DNA of 64,000 nucleotides, from the NCBI GenBank assembly GCA_022701275.1, contig CP031740.1, forward strand, positions 2,429,001-2,493,000. Reading direction: 5' to 3'. A program made the translations under genes and the position numbers. Each line of letters opens with the position of its first letter. Within the stretch, counting starts at the first letter, position 1. Positions 38,284 through 46,516 of the stretch are shown here, one piece after another. The notes beneath the pieces were generated by a model. The model did no database searches and had not been told where the DNA came from. It worked only from the letters and a program-made list of their open reading frames with translations. The stretch is from Microcoleus vaginatus PCC 9802. GTDB taxonomy: Bacteria; Cyanobacteriota; Cyanobacteriia; Cyanobacteriales; Microcoleaceae.

Positions 38284-38777
38284 CCCAGAGGTGCAGGTCG
38301 GCGTTGATTTGTTGAGGATATACAATACAATATTGACGCTGCCAACACCGAATGCACCTGTGCGCTGTGGTCAGTTAGGCTTTGATGTATCTCGGCACCA
38401 GCGCCGTTATGAAGTTGTGCAAGTATTGTCAGTCAATTGGAGATTTGAGACTGTGGCGTGAGACTTCCGCGATCGCTCAGACCATCGGCGCTCAGTCGAG
38501 GGGTCAAGTGCCCGTCAGTCGAGTTGCCCTCAGTCGAAGGAACTATTTGAGATTGGAGATTTATTCCACAGATGAATCTGGGAGCTTGAACTAGGGTCTA
38601 AAATTGTGAGCAGCTCACGATAGCAGTCAGGGGCTGGTATCGGTTTTTGGGTGGGGTCAAACCGCACAACCTGAAAAAAAACTTCGCCTTAGCTACATCG
38701 AGAGCTAAATATTTAATAAAGCTTGACAAGCAAGCGGTTTTGTGTGTTAATGGTTAGAGGTTAGCTAACTATACCAC
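38284..38777. other. Intergenic region before tRNA-Pro
   Basis: Contains no convincing gene; short open frames here are unlike known proteins. It has TCAGTCGA repeats near 38490-38530. The tRNA promoter is at 38724-38752. Confidence 0.5.
38724..38752 (+). promoter_or_regulatory. Promoter of tRNA-Pro
   Basis: A perfect -35 TTGACA and a -10 GTTAAT are spaced by exactly 17 bp, with the tRNA 5' end 25 bp downstream. Confidence 0.6.
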
Positions 38778-38851
38778 CGGGATGTAGCGCAGTTTGGTAG
38801 CGCGCCTGCTTTGGGAGCAGGATGTCGCAGGTTCAAATCCTGTCATCCCGA
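38778..38851 (+). tRNA. tRNA-Pro (anticodon TGG)
   Basis: 74 nt with complete cloverleaf: acceptor CGGGATG/CATCCCG, D arm GCGC...GCGC, anticodon arm CCTGC/GCAGG around loop TTTGGGA with anticodon TGG, T arm with GGTTCAAATCC, discriminator A. CCA is not encoded. Confidence 0.97.
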
Positions 38852-39003
38852 TCGCACAATGTTAAATAATAGATTGAATCAGAACTGTCTCTGATGTTTA
38901 CATTTCGTCAAAATGAAAACAAATTGAGGCAGTTTTTGCCGACCGTGTTAAGTCGCCAGTCTTTGCGTTAATGTGTTTCAGGATCGCTCCTGATGGAAAA
39001 AAC

Positions 39004-39870
39004 ATGAAATCATTAGTTCGTTTGGGCGCAATATTGGGAATTGTCGGCTGCACTCTGGTGGGCCCCTCCCCCATTGGCAAGATGTCTGCACTGGCACTGC
39101 CGGAGCCGCAAATTTTGGAAAAATTGCGCTCGGTGCCAGTATTTACGATTACAGACGCTCAGGGTGCCCCCCTGATCGCTTCTGTTCCCAAGCAGGGCCA
39201 GGGTCAAACTGGTAATGCTTCCGTGGCGGGAATTTTCATCAGCCAGAAAGATGCTCAAGCTTTTGTCGATCAACTGAAAACCAGAAATCCTCAGTTGGCC
39301 GCCTCGGTGCGCGTGATGCCAGTATCCCTGGGCGAAATTTATCAGATCACTCAAGCAAATAAAGGCAAGCCGGAGGAAGTGCAATTTGCTTTCGTTCCGG
39401 CTCCGCAGCAGGTGCAGTCGGCAAAAACTGTACTTCAGCAGACTGGTCAACAAGTTAACGAGTTCAACGGTGTACCTCTGTTTTTGGCAAGAGGCGGCGC
39501 AGAAAATGGTTATTTGACGATTCAGCGGGGTCAGCAAGAGGTGATTCCCTTGTTTTTTAACAAGGAGGATTTACAGGGAATGGTCGATCGTTTTAAGCAG
39601 CAGCAGCCCAACGTGACAGCCACAATTAAGATTGAGGTGGTGAACTTGGAGAGCGTTTTGGAAGCTTTGCGTACTGAGAACGACCCGTTTTTGACCCAAA
39701 TGATTTTGATTCCGTCGCGGGAGTCGCTGGAATTTGTGCGATCGCTCCAACCTGCAGGTGCGGGCCAAAATCCACAGCTTGCTCCGGCTCCAGCTCGACC
39801 GGCTCCTGCCTCTCCGGCTCCTGCTCGGCCGGCTCCTGCCTCTCCGGCTCCTGCTCGACCGGCTCGCTAA
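39004..39870 (+). CDS. Tic22-like protein
   Basis: 288 residues from ATG 39004 (MKSLVRLGAILG); 11 further in-frame codons upstream lack conservation. A signal peptide of about 30 residues is followed by two related Tic22 beta-alpha units: VPVFTITDAQGAPLIAS... with FISQKDAQAFVDQLK, and VPLFLARGGAENGYLTI... with FFNKEDLQGMVDRFK. The tail is a Pro/Ala repeat (PAPARPAPAS). Cyanobacterial Tic22 homologues are periplasmic or thylakoid-lumenal and help outer-membrane biogenesis, likely as chaperones. The repeat tail is encoded by a 30-bp tandem repeat. A hairpin follows the stop codon. Confidence 0.9.
   Translation: MKSLVRLGAILGIVGCTLVGPSPIGKMSALALPEPQILEKLRSVPVFTITDAQGAPLIASVPKQGQGQTGNASVAGIFISQKDAQAFVDQLKTRNPQLAASVRVMPVSLGEIYQITQANKGKPEEVQFAFVPAPQQVQSAKTVLQQTGQQVNEFNGVPLFLARGGAENGYLTIQRGQQEVIPLFFNKEDLQGMVDRFKQQQPNVTATIKIEVVNLESVLEALRTENDPFLTQMILIPSRESLEFVRSLQPAGAGQNPQLAPAPARPAPASPAPARPAPASPAPARPAR
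39781..39867 (+). repeat. 30-bp tandem repeat encoding the Pro/Ala tail
   Basis: Units at 39801-39830 and 39831-39860 differ at one base; a degenerate partial copy precedes. Each encodes PAPASPAPAR. Copy number may vary between strains. Confidence 0.75.
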
Positions 39871-39914
39871 TAGTTAGTCAGCAGTCATTAGTCATCAGTT
39901 ATCACTCATGAAAT

Positions 39915-39944
39915 AGTAGGTTGAGTTTCTAGACTCAGCCTACT
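39915..39944 (+). terminator. Hairpin after the Tic22-like gene
   Basis: AGTAGGTTGAGT and ACTCAGCCTACT pair over 12 bp with one G-T pair and a 6-base loop, followed by ATTTAC. Probable terminator, though the T-run is weak. Confidence 0.5.
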
Positions 39945-40020
39945 ATTTACCAATTACTAATTACTAATTACTAATTACCAGTTAGCAATTGCTAATTACC
40001 CATTAACAATTACCGATTAC
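39944..40020. repeat. ATTACTA/ATTACCA heptamer array
   Basis: About ten degenerate ATTACYA/AATTRCTA units in tandem directly before prmC. Similar arrays flank the lptC and NYN genes. Confidence 0.6.
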
Positions 40021-40031
40021 TAAAAAGCCTT

Positions 40032-41012
40032 ATGTTTGTTTCTGGTTTAGAGCTTTGGCAGTGGGTGAATCAAGCTAAAACAGAGGCGATCACCTATGAC
40101 ATTCCCCTAGCAGAAATTGACTGGCTGCTGCAAGAGCTGGCTGGTTTGGATAGGTTGGCTCTGCGTTTGGAGTCGTTTAAAGATTTGCCAAAAATTGAAT
40201 TAAAGTTTTCTTTATCTGAACTTGCTCAATTGTGGCAGCGGCGCTTGCAGGAACGGGTGCCGGTGCAGTATTTAACGGGAGTTGCACATTGGCGGCATTT
40301 TTCGCTGAAAGTAACGCCGGCGGTGCTAATTCCGCGTCCTGAAACGGAATTGCTGATCGATTTGGCTGTAGAAGCTGTTAAAAGCCGTTTAGAAGCAGAA
40401 AATATCAATCAAAAATCTACCCCCCCCAACCCCCCCTTACTAAGGGGGGGAGAAGATTTAAACTTATCCGAGCTTCGGGGGGGAGAATTTGGCAAATCGC
40501 ATTGGGTGGATTTGGGGACGGGCAGCGGGGCGATCGCGATCGGCTTGGCTTCTGCGTTGACAAATGCTAAGGTTTATGCAGTAGATTGCAGTTCGGAAGC
40601 TTTGGCAGTTGCTCGACTGAATGCTGAGAATTTGGGTTTTGGAGCGCGAATTAATTTTTATCAAGGTTTGTGGTGGGAACCGCTAGCATTTCTCAAAGGT
40701 CAAGTGAGTGGCATGGTGTCTAACCCGCCTTACATTCCCAGCAGCACGGTGTTGACTCTGGAACCGGAGGTTGTCCGACACGAACCTCATCTGGCGTTAG
40801 ACGGCGGCTTGGACGGGTTAGATTGCATCCGGCATTTGGTAGAAACGGCTCCCGATTATTTAGAATCCGGGGGAGTTTGGTTGGTGGAGATGATGGCGGG
40901 ACAAGCTGAGGCGGTAGCTGATATGCTGCAAAGTCACGGGAGTTACGGTGAAGTTCAGATATTTTCTGATTTAGCAGGAATCGATCGGTTTGCCTTAGCC
41001 TACCGTCTTTAG
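40032..41012 (+). CDS. prmC: Release factor glutamine N5-methyltransferase PrmC
   Basis: 326 residues. An N-terminal helical domain is followed by a Rossmann methyltransferase with the SAM motif DLGTGSGAI near 160, VDCSSEAL, and the catalytic NPPY near 231 (VSNPPYIP). PrmC methylates Gln of the GGQ motif in RF1/RF2 and aids termination. Length exceeds the usual 280-300 because residues about 126-155 (KSTPPNPPLLRGG and SELRGGEFGKSHW) come from an inserted palindromic repeat. It starts at ATG 40032, and tsaC follows 46 bp later, so they may form an operon. Confidence 0.93.
   Translation: MFVSGLELWQWVNQAKTEAITYDIPLAEIDWLLQELAGLDRLALRLESFKDLPKIELKFSLSELAQLWQRRLQERVPVQYLTGVAHWRHFSLKVTPAVLIPRPETELLIDLAVEAVKSRLEAENINQKSTPPNPPLLRGGEDLNLSELRGGEFGKSHWVDLGTGSGAIAIGLASALTNAKVYAVDCSSEALAVARLNAENLGFGARINFYQGLWWEPLAFLKGQVSGMVSNPPYIPSSTVLTLEPEVVRHEPHLALDGGLDGLDCIRHLVETAPDYLESGGVWLVEMMAGQAEAVADMLQSHGSYGEVQIFSDLAGIDRFALAYRL
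40415..40491. repeat. Palindromic repeat inserted in prmC
   Basis: CCCCCCTTACTAAGGGGGG forms a perfect hairpin, preceded by a C8 run and followed by GCTTCGGGGGGG. The translated STPPNPPLLRGG is a peptide commonly produced by such intergenic repeats in cyanobacteria. It keeps the frame of prmC. Confidence 0.7.
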
Positions 41013-41058
41013 GTTTCAAGAATATGCCGCAATTCTCAAATCATAAATCTAAAATGGC

Positions 41059-41652
41059 ATGACACAAGTTTTGATGGATGCCCTAGTTCAAGGGGCAATT
41101 TCTGGCAATCATATCGTCAGTTTTCCTACAGATACTGTACCCGCTTTGGCTGCGCGACCCGATCGCTCGGAGTTGATTTTTGCAGCTAAACGTCGCAGTC
41201 AAGACAAACCGCTGATTTTGATGGCCGCATCGGCCCAGGCCTTGTGGCCCTACGTGCAGGGAAGTGCAGCAGAGTTAAACTTGTGGCAGCAAGTAGCCGA
41301 ATCCTATTGGCCGGGGGCGTTAACTTTGGTGCTGCCGGCTTCGCCAAAAGTCCCGGCGGCGATGAATTCGATCGACCCCACTACAATCGGAGTACGAGTG
41401 CCTAACCTTCCCCTTGCGCTCAAAATTCTAGAACAGACAGGCCCTTTGGCTACTACCAGCGCTAATTTATCCGGTCAGCCGCCTCTGGAGTCTGTGACAG
41501 AAATTGAGGCTGTGTTTCCCGAAGTCTTGACATTAATGCCTTCTGAATTAGCAACAGCGACAACAGCTTCGAGTTTGCCTTCCACTGTGGCTAAATGGAC
41601 TGGCAGCGATTGGGAAATATTGCGACAAGGCGCTATCGAGTTAGAATGCTAA
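41059..41652 (+). CDS. tsaC: L-threonylcarbamoyladenylate synthase (TsaC/YrdC/Sua5)
   Basis: 197 residues. YrdC-fold motifs: VSFPTDTVPALAARPDR, KRRSQDKPLILMAAS, WPGALTLVLPAS, TIGVRVPNLPLAL and LATTSANLSGQPP. It forms threonylcarbamoyl-AMP from threonine, bicarbonate and ATP, for the t6A37 modification of tRNAs reading ANN codons. It is the short form without the Sua5 C-terminal domain. It starts at ATG 41059. Between prmC and a histidine-kinase-like gene with gaps of 46 and 25 bp; an operon is likely. Confidence 0.93.
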   Translation: MTQVLMDALVQGAISGNHIVSFPTDTVPALAARPDRSELIFAAKRRSQDKPLILMAASAQALWPYVQGSAAELNLWQQVAESYWPGALTLVLPASPKVPAAMNSIDPTTIGVRVPNLPLALKILEQTGPLATTSANLSGQPPLESVTEIEAVFPEVLTLMPSELATATTASSLPSTVAKWTGSDWEILRQGAIELEC

Positions 41653-41677
41653 AAGCTAAACTCCAAGGCAAAGCAAT

Positions 41678-42613
41678 ATGGCGCCGATCGGCTGGAGCGA
41701 CTTTATATATTTAGGTATGGGACTGGGGCTGGGTTTGGGAAGCAGTTTGATTTGGCGCCTGCGGCAAAAAAGCTCGCAACAGCCCGAACCTGCGCCCGAA
41801 GTGCCACCTCCTCTTCAAGAAATTCACTTAGAGAAGTTTGATGCCCTTTCCGACAAACTTAAGCAAACTCAATTGGCTTATCAGATGGCATCGGAGATGA
41901 GCCAATTTAAGGCGGGTTTTTTGGCTCGAACTTCTCACGAGTTGCGATCGCCCCTGAGCACTATGATTGGTACCCTGCAATTAATTCTCTCGGATTTGTG
42001 CGACGATCCTGCTGAGGAACGAGAGTTTGTCGAGCAAGCTCACGTCGCGGCACTCAAGCTGGTGAAATTAATAGATGAAATTATCTCTGTTGCTAAAACT
42101 GAACACGGCACTGAAAGGATGGATATTGAGCCGATTCAGTTAGCTAAGGTTTTTGACGAGGTTGATGATTTAACTTACTTGCAAGCTGCTAATCGCGGCA
42201 TTCGTTTGGAGATATTGCCGCCCGATCCCGGGATTTATGTATTGGCAGATTTGCCGAGGTTTAGGCAAGTTTTAGTCAATTTGGTAGATACTGCGGTTGC
42301 TCAGATGGAGGAGGGGAGTATTTCTGTGTGTGCCCATGCTTCGCCGGAATCTGGATACGTTCACATTTGGGTGGACGATCAGCGTTCAGTGAGTGCTTGG
42401 AGCGAGTCTTGGGATTTGCTGAAGCACGATTTGAAGTGTGATGTTACCAAGAGCAGCGATAATTCTCAGGTGTCTTCTGGAATGAGGTTATTGATGAATC
42501 AGACTCTTTTAAGTTTGATGAGCGGAAAGTTGGAGGTTCTGGCTGTGCCTTCTGAGTCCGAAGAGTGCAATTTTAACCGGACTCAGTGTTCTATTCCTTT
42601 GGCAACTTTGTGA
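41678..42613 (+). CDS. Degenerate sensor histidine kinase
   Basis: 311 residues. A hydrophobic N-terminus (residues 8-26, one membrane segment) is followed by a short Pro-rich linker and a DHp domain with His87 in RTSHELRSPLSTMIG. The ATPase-like region keeps LPRFRQVLVNLVDTAVAQ (N-box position, with Asp in place of Asn) but no DxGxG (IWVDDQRS instead) and no GxGLGL (SSGMRLLMNQTLL instead). ATP binding is therefore doubtful and the protein may only accept phosphate or dimerise with another kinase. The gene follows tsaC by 25 bp and is probably cotranscribed. Confidence 0.8.
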   Translation: MAPIGWSDFIYLGMGLGLGLGSSLIWRLRQKSSQQPEPAPEVPPPLQEIHLEKFDALSDKLKQTQLAYQMASEMSQFKAGFLARTSHELRSPLSTMIGTLQLILSDLCDDPAEEREFVEQAHVAALKLVKLIDEIISVAKTEHGTERMDIEPIQLAKVFDEVDDLTYLQAANRGIRLEILPPDPGIYVLADLPRFRQVLVNLVDTAVAQMEEGSISVCAHASPESGYVHIWVDDQRSVSAWSESWDLLKHDLKCDVTKSSDNSQVSSGMRLLMNQTLLSLMSGKLEVLAVPSESEECNFNRTQCSIPLATL

Positions 42614-42748
42614 TCAAGGAAGTTCGGCCACGAGCAATCTACGGGATGTAACGGAGGTCGGGAAAAGGGCAAAGGGTTTAACAGATTTAACGGAGGTGGG
42701 GAAGAGGTTCGAGGGAAGATGAAAGAAGGAAATTATTTATAGGGAGTA

Positions 42749-42772
42749 AGGTGCGCCCTTACGCACCCTACA
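42749..42772. repeat. GGTGCG...CGCACC hairpin repeat
   Basis: AAGGTGCGCCCTTACGCACC is a hairpin like those at 8489 and 55026, in a convergent gap between the degenerate kinase and the GNAT gene. Confidence 0.4.
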
Positions 42773-42805
42773 TATTATAGATTTTGGTGCCAATCGGGTG
42801 ATTAT

Positions 42806-43300
42806 TTAACAATTAGCAGTTAGCAATTCGCCGTTGCTAATTTCTAATTCCAGATTCTCTTCTAGAAGCTGATTTTCAAGTACCATGGTGGTGCTAGCGT
42901 TTTGCTGAAAACCGATGCGCTCGTAGAAGCTTTGTTTGTAAGTTGTCATCAGGTAAACTCGCTCTACTCGGCACATTCGAGGGTGACTCAAGACGGTTTG
43001 CACTAATTTACGGCCGAGTCCTGCACCTTGGTAATCTGGGTGGATGGCGACATCCCAGATGGTAGCTCGATAGATCCCGTCTGAGGTGGCTCTGGCAAAG
43101 CCGATCGCCCGTGAGCCGTCCCAAACTGTAACAACTGGTTCGCTGTTGGCGATCGCAATTTCCCAATCTTCTCTCTTGCGTTCCCTCGCCCAAAAGGCGG
43201 CGGCTTTAAATAGTTCTTGGATCTGTGCGATGTCTGCGCGATCGCGACCTATACAAAATTGAATGTGACTGGAATCCCTAGTCGTTGATGTCATGCTCAA
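42806..43300 (-). CDS. GNAT N-acetyltransferase (second copy)
   Basis: 164 residues. GNAT core: [50 protein letters not shown] and YLMTTYKQSFYERIGFQ. It shares the distinctive motif [26 protein letters not shown] with the GNAT at 37732, so the two are paralogues. It lacks that protein's N-terminal extension. The substrate is unknown. It starts at ATG 43300; it could also begin at the second Met (codon 3). Cytoplasmic; no operon partner is seen. Confidence 0.87.
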   Translation of the reverse strand: MSMTSTTRDSSHIQFCIGRDRADIAQIQELFKAAAFWARERKREDWEIAIANSEPVVTVWDGSRAIGFARATSDGIYRATIWDVAIHPDYQGAGLGRKLVQTVLSHPRMCRVERVYLMTTYKQSFYERIGFQQNASTTMVLENQLLEENLELEISNGELLTANC

Positions 43301-43777
43301 TCTTCCTTCAAGTTGTATCTAAACTGTGTTACTTTTACTGTCTTAGCGGGTATAGTTGATTTTGCTTGGGAACAATCAATGATTTAATTCCCGATTTACA
43401 AAACTATTTTTATTCATACATATTTTCTAACTAATTTCGGTGATTATTAATACTTTTTGGGGTAAATTTTGTAAAAAAGTCTTTGACTCAAAATTCCCAA
43501 CTTATAATTTCTAGCATTTGAAATTTTAGATGGGAATGACTGATTTGGTATGGGTTTAGAGTTCGCTTACAGAGAAACCAATTTTTTTGTAGTTACAGCC
43601 CACTGCACTGACAAAAAACCCGGTTTCTGAAAGTCTTAATGCGTAAGTGAGAGCTTAATATATGCCGTAATGGCTCAAAAATCATCTATCGATCGAGAGA
43701 GGTTTTGACTCCACGGGAACACCCGAAGATTGTGCTGTGGAGTCAATTCTTTAATCTCTAATCTCAAATCAAGTGAA
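43301..43777. other. Intergenic region, A/T-rich
   Basis: Contains an AAACCCGGTTTCT motif at 43614-43626 and A/T-rich sequence that should hold the promoter of the GNAT gene. No gene or RNA is recognised. Confidence 0.5.
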
Positions 43778-44761
43778 TCAGTTTTTCAGCCAGCGGGCGG
43801 CGTCTTTGGCGTGATAAGTCAAAATCAAATCAGTACCAGCACGCTTGAATCCTGTCAAAGTTTCCATCACTACTCTTTCTTCATCTATCCAACCGTTGAG
43901 GGCGGCGGCTTTCACCATCGCATATTCTCCAGAAACGTTGTAAGCAGCAACTGGCAGGTTAGTTGCTTCCTTCACGCGCCAGATGATATCCATATAAGCT
44001 AAAGCGGGTTTAACCATGAGCATATCTGCGCCTTCGGCAATGTCGAGAGCAATTTCTTTAAGAGCTTCGCGACCGTTTCCGGGATCCATTTGATAGGTGC
44101 GCCGATCGCCAAATTGCGGAGCAGAATCGGCCGCATCCCGAAACGGGCCATAATAAGCTGAGGCGTATTTTGCCGCGTAAGACATGATGGGAATATCTTC
44201 AAATCCAGCGGAGTCCAATCCTTCGCGAATTGCTCCGACAAAACCGTCCATCATTCCCGAAGGCGCGATAATATCTGCACCAGCTTTAGCTTGAGCAACT
44301 GCGGTTTTCTTCAGCAATTCTAGTGTGGGGTCGTTCAAGACGCGGCCGCTTAAATCTCCGACTTCCAAATAGCCGCAGTGACCGTGACTGGTATATTCGC
44401 ACAGACAAGTATCGACGATGACGATTAAATCGGGTACGGCTTTTTTAACTGCTTCCGTCGCTTGTTGGACGATGCCGCAGTCGTGCCAAGCACCTGTCGC
44501 ATCTGTGTCTTTGTCTGCGGGAATGCCGAATAAAATAATCGCGGGAATGCCGAGGTCGTAGACTTCTTTTGCTTCTTCTACTATTTTGTCTACCGATAGC
44601 TGGTAAACTCCCGGCATCGATGTGACTTCTTTAGCAAAAGCTTCCCCCGGTACGGCAAATAAGGGGTAAATTAAATCGCTCGTTGTCAAGATATTTTCCC
44701 GTACCATCCGGCGGAGTTGGGGATGGTTGCGGAGGCGGCGGGGGCGGTGAGTTGGAAACAT
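43778..44761 (-). CDS. hemB: Delta-aminolevulinic acid dehydratase (porphobilinogen synthase)
   Basis: 327 residues, full length. Schiff-base lysines Lys198 ([13 protein letters not shown]) and Lys251 ([11 protein letters not shown]). The metal-site segment [14 protein letters not shown] carries Cys119, Cys121 and Cys129, the zinc-type ligand set, rather than the Asp-rich set of plant plastid enzymes. It condenses two 5-aminolevulinate molecules to porphobilinogen for heme, chlorophyll and bilins. It starts at ATG 44761, which is followed upstream by a copy of the dispersed repeat. Monocistronic. Confidence 0.97.
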   Translation of the reverse strand: MFPTHRPRRLRNHPQLRRMVRENILTTSDLIYPLFAVPGEAFAKEVTSMPGVYQLSVDKIVEEAKEVYDLGIPAIILFGIPADKDTDATGAWHDCGIVQQATEAVKKAVPDLIVIVDTCLCEYTSHGHCGYLEVGDLSGRVLNDPTLELLKKTAVAQAKAGADIIAPSGMMDGFVGAIREGLDSAGFEDIPIMSYAAKYASAYYGPFRDAADSAPQFGDRRTYQMDPGNGREALKEIALDIAEGADMLMVKPALAYMDIIWRVKEATNLPVAAYNVSGEYAMVKAAALNGWIDEERVVMETLTGFKRAGTDLILTYHAKDAARWLKN

Positions 44762-45201
44762 AATGTTTTTTTTACGGTAGATAAAGCCCTGTTTTTGAGG
44801 ACTCGTGGCGTTTCTTTAAAAGTCTAGAGCTTATTGTTGGCCGATCGCCCTGTACTTAAGTAAAGTTCTGTAAAAGCCAGGATGTCGATTGTTTGTAGTA
44901 ACTGAGATGTTGCACCATTCTCAATAACCATTTTATGAGCGGGCTAGAAGATCCCAACGTGTACTCCCCACAAGAAGTTCAGTCTTTGTGGAACAGGCCC
45001 GAAAGCCGGCTCTTGAGAATGGTGCAAGAATTAAGTAGTAAGGAATGCAAGTCCTTTCTAGCTTTTCTCGTTTGCAGACTCAGGCCTAACTGTGGTTGGA
45101 TCGGTTGGTACGGATATCTCGCTGGCTTCATACCTATAACCAGGCTGCCCAGAAGCGAGGATAGACTGTAAATTATAAATGTATCGAATAGTAACGGTCT
45201 T
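44762..45201. other. Divergent intergenic region with repeat copy B
   Basis: Between hemB and the DUF1517 gene. The centre is a repeat element (44905-45030). The outer parts must contain both promoters. An apparent ORF over the repeat is not coding. Confidence 0.5.
44905..45030 (+). repeat. Dispersed hairpin repeat, copy B, with 15-bp terminal inverted repeats
   Basis: TTGCACCATTCTCAA on the left and TTGAGAATGGTGCAA on the right are perfect inverses. The core CCCCACAAGAAGTTCAGTCT continuing TTGTGGAACAGGCC matches copy A (4982-5212) and the inverted block at 20347-20533. About 120 bp, noncoding, MITE-like. Confidence 0.7.
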
Positions 45202-46185
45202 ATGTACAAGCAACTAATTTCAAAGATGAAACCGCTTTTGAAATCACTATTTGCGATCGGTCTGGTACTGACGCTAGCCCTCGGTAACGCTGATGGAGCT
45301 CTGGCTGCCCGCAGCGGAGGACGCATCGGCGGCGGATCTTTTAGAGCTCCGGCGCGCAGTTACTCGTCTCCTAGTCGCACTTACGCGCCGTCGGGAGGAG
45401 GCTACTACCCGGGTGGCGGCTTTGGAGGTGGCTTCGGTTTCCCGTTCTTGCTGCCGTTTTTTGGCTTTGGGGGCGGGTTTGGCGGCCTGTTCTCGATTTT
45501 GATTTTTATCTCTATCGCTAATTTCCTTGTCCAAAGCTTCCGCCGCGCCGGGGGATCAACTGACGAACTCGGCAACAGCGCCCCCACTACCACCGTATCT
45601 GTTGCCCGCTTGCAAGTTGGTTTGCTAGCAGAGGCCCGCGGTTTGCAAGCCGAACTCGACACCCTAGCGCGCAAAGCGGATACCGATACAGCGGCCGGTC
45701 GCGCTCAAGTGGTGCAAGAATCTACTCTGGCGCTGCTGCGGCATCCTGAATACTGGGTTTACGCGGGCGCTGAATCTGTGCAAACTCGCTTGGAAGCAGC
45801 CGAAGCTAAATTTAATCAATTGTCTTTGGCAGAACGCAGTAAATTTACTGAAGAAACGCTCTCGAATTATAACAATCAGCTCCGGCAAGCAGGGAACAGC
45901 AATGTCCTGCCAGGTGTGCAGGAAGATGGTGCGCTGGTTGCTTCTGATTTGAATTCAGATCCCGGGGAATTTATTGTGGTGACGGTGATTGTCGGTACTC
46001 AAGGTAAATTGCAATTGCCCGCAGTGAAAAACTCTGAAGATTTGCGCCAAGCTTTGCGTCAGATTGGGGGAGTATCAAGCGAGCAGTTGCTGGCGGTTGA
46101 GGTGCTATGGACTCCTCAAGCCAACGGGGACACTCTGACTGCTGACGATATGTTGGCGGGCTATCCTGATTTGCGATCGATTTAG
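45202..46185 (+). CDS. DUF1517 membrane protein
   Basis: 327 residues. A signal peptide (MKPLLKSLFAIGLVLTLALG, from Met9) is followed by a Gly/Ser/Tyr/Phe-rich region (ARSGGRIGGGSF, GGGYYPGGGF), a hydrophobic helix near 95-110 (LFSILIFISIANFLVQSF), and the DUF1517 domain (VARLQVGLLAEARGLQAELD, FIVVTVIVGT, ADDMLAGYPDL). The family is conserved in cyanobacteria and plastids without an established function. Start is ATG 45202; an internal ATG at 45226 fits the signal peptide better, so the exact start is uncertain. It is likely a thylakoid or plasma-membrane protein. Confidence 0.88.
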   Translation: MYKQLISKMKPLLKSLFAIGLVLTLALGNADGALAARSGGRIGGGSFRAPARSYSSPSRTYAPSGGGYYPGGGFGGGFGFPFLLPFFGFGGGFGGLFSILIFISIANFLVQSFRRAGGSTDELGNSAPTTTVSVARLQVGLLAEARGLQAELDTLARKADTDTAAGRAQVVQESTLALLRHPEYWVYAGAESVQTRLEAAEAKFNQLSLAERSKFTEETLSNYNNQLRQAGNSNVLPGVQEDGALVASDLNSDPGEFIVVTVIVGTQGKLQLPAVKNSEDLRQALRQIGGVSSEQLLAVEVLWTPQANGDTLTADDMLAGYPDLRSI

Positions 46186-46516
46186 TGAGCAAGACTGGGC
46201 GCGGAGCATTGTCTCCCGCGCCCCATCCCTCAGCAAAGCTGGGCGGGTGAACCCAATTGCTTTTGAGACGCGAATTTTACACGAGTTTTTTGAGGTCGCT
46301 CAAGTTAAAGAAGATTGTTTAACAAATGCTAGTATTGAGAAATTATGATTCAGCCTGATTCATCTGCTATGGGCAAAGCCGGCCTGAGATGGGTTTTGCA
46401 AAGAAGTTAGGCAGGATAAGAAAAACTGTATTGAGCGAGGACTGCTTCGGAAGAAGTTGCGACCGCGCGCCATCTAAATTATATATGAAAGAAGAAGCGA
46501 TCGAGAGCTAAAACTT
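46186..46516. other. Intergenic region with a GC hairpin
   Basis: 46197-46223 holds GGGCGCGGAG and CTCCCGCGCCC, a strong stem 12 bp after the DUF1517 stop codon that may stop transcription although no T-run follows. The rest is A/T-rich upstream of the cyclic-nucleotide-binding gene. Confidence 0.5.

Noticed and set aside
38316..38594. Short overlapping frames before tRNA-Pro
   Set aside because: Sequence repeats (CAGTCGA) and lacks codon-use or motif support.
44935..45171. Open frame of 78 codons upstream of the DUF1517 gene
   Set aside because: It runs through the dispersed hairpin repeat; composition is not protein-like.
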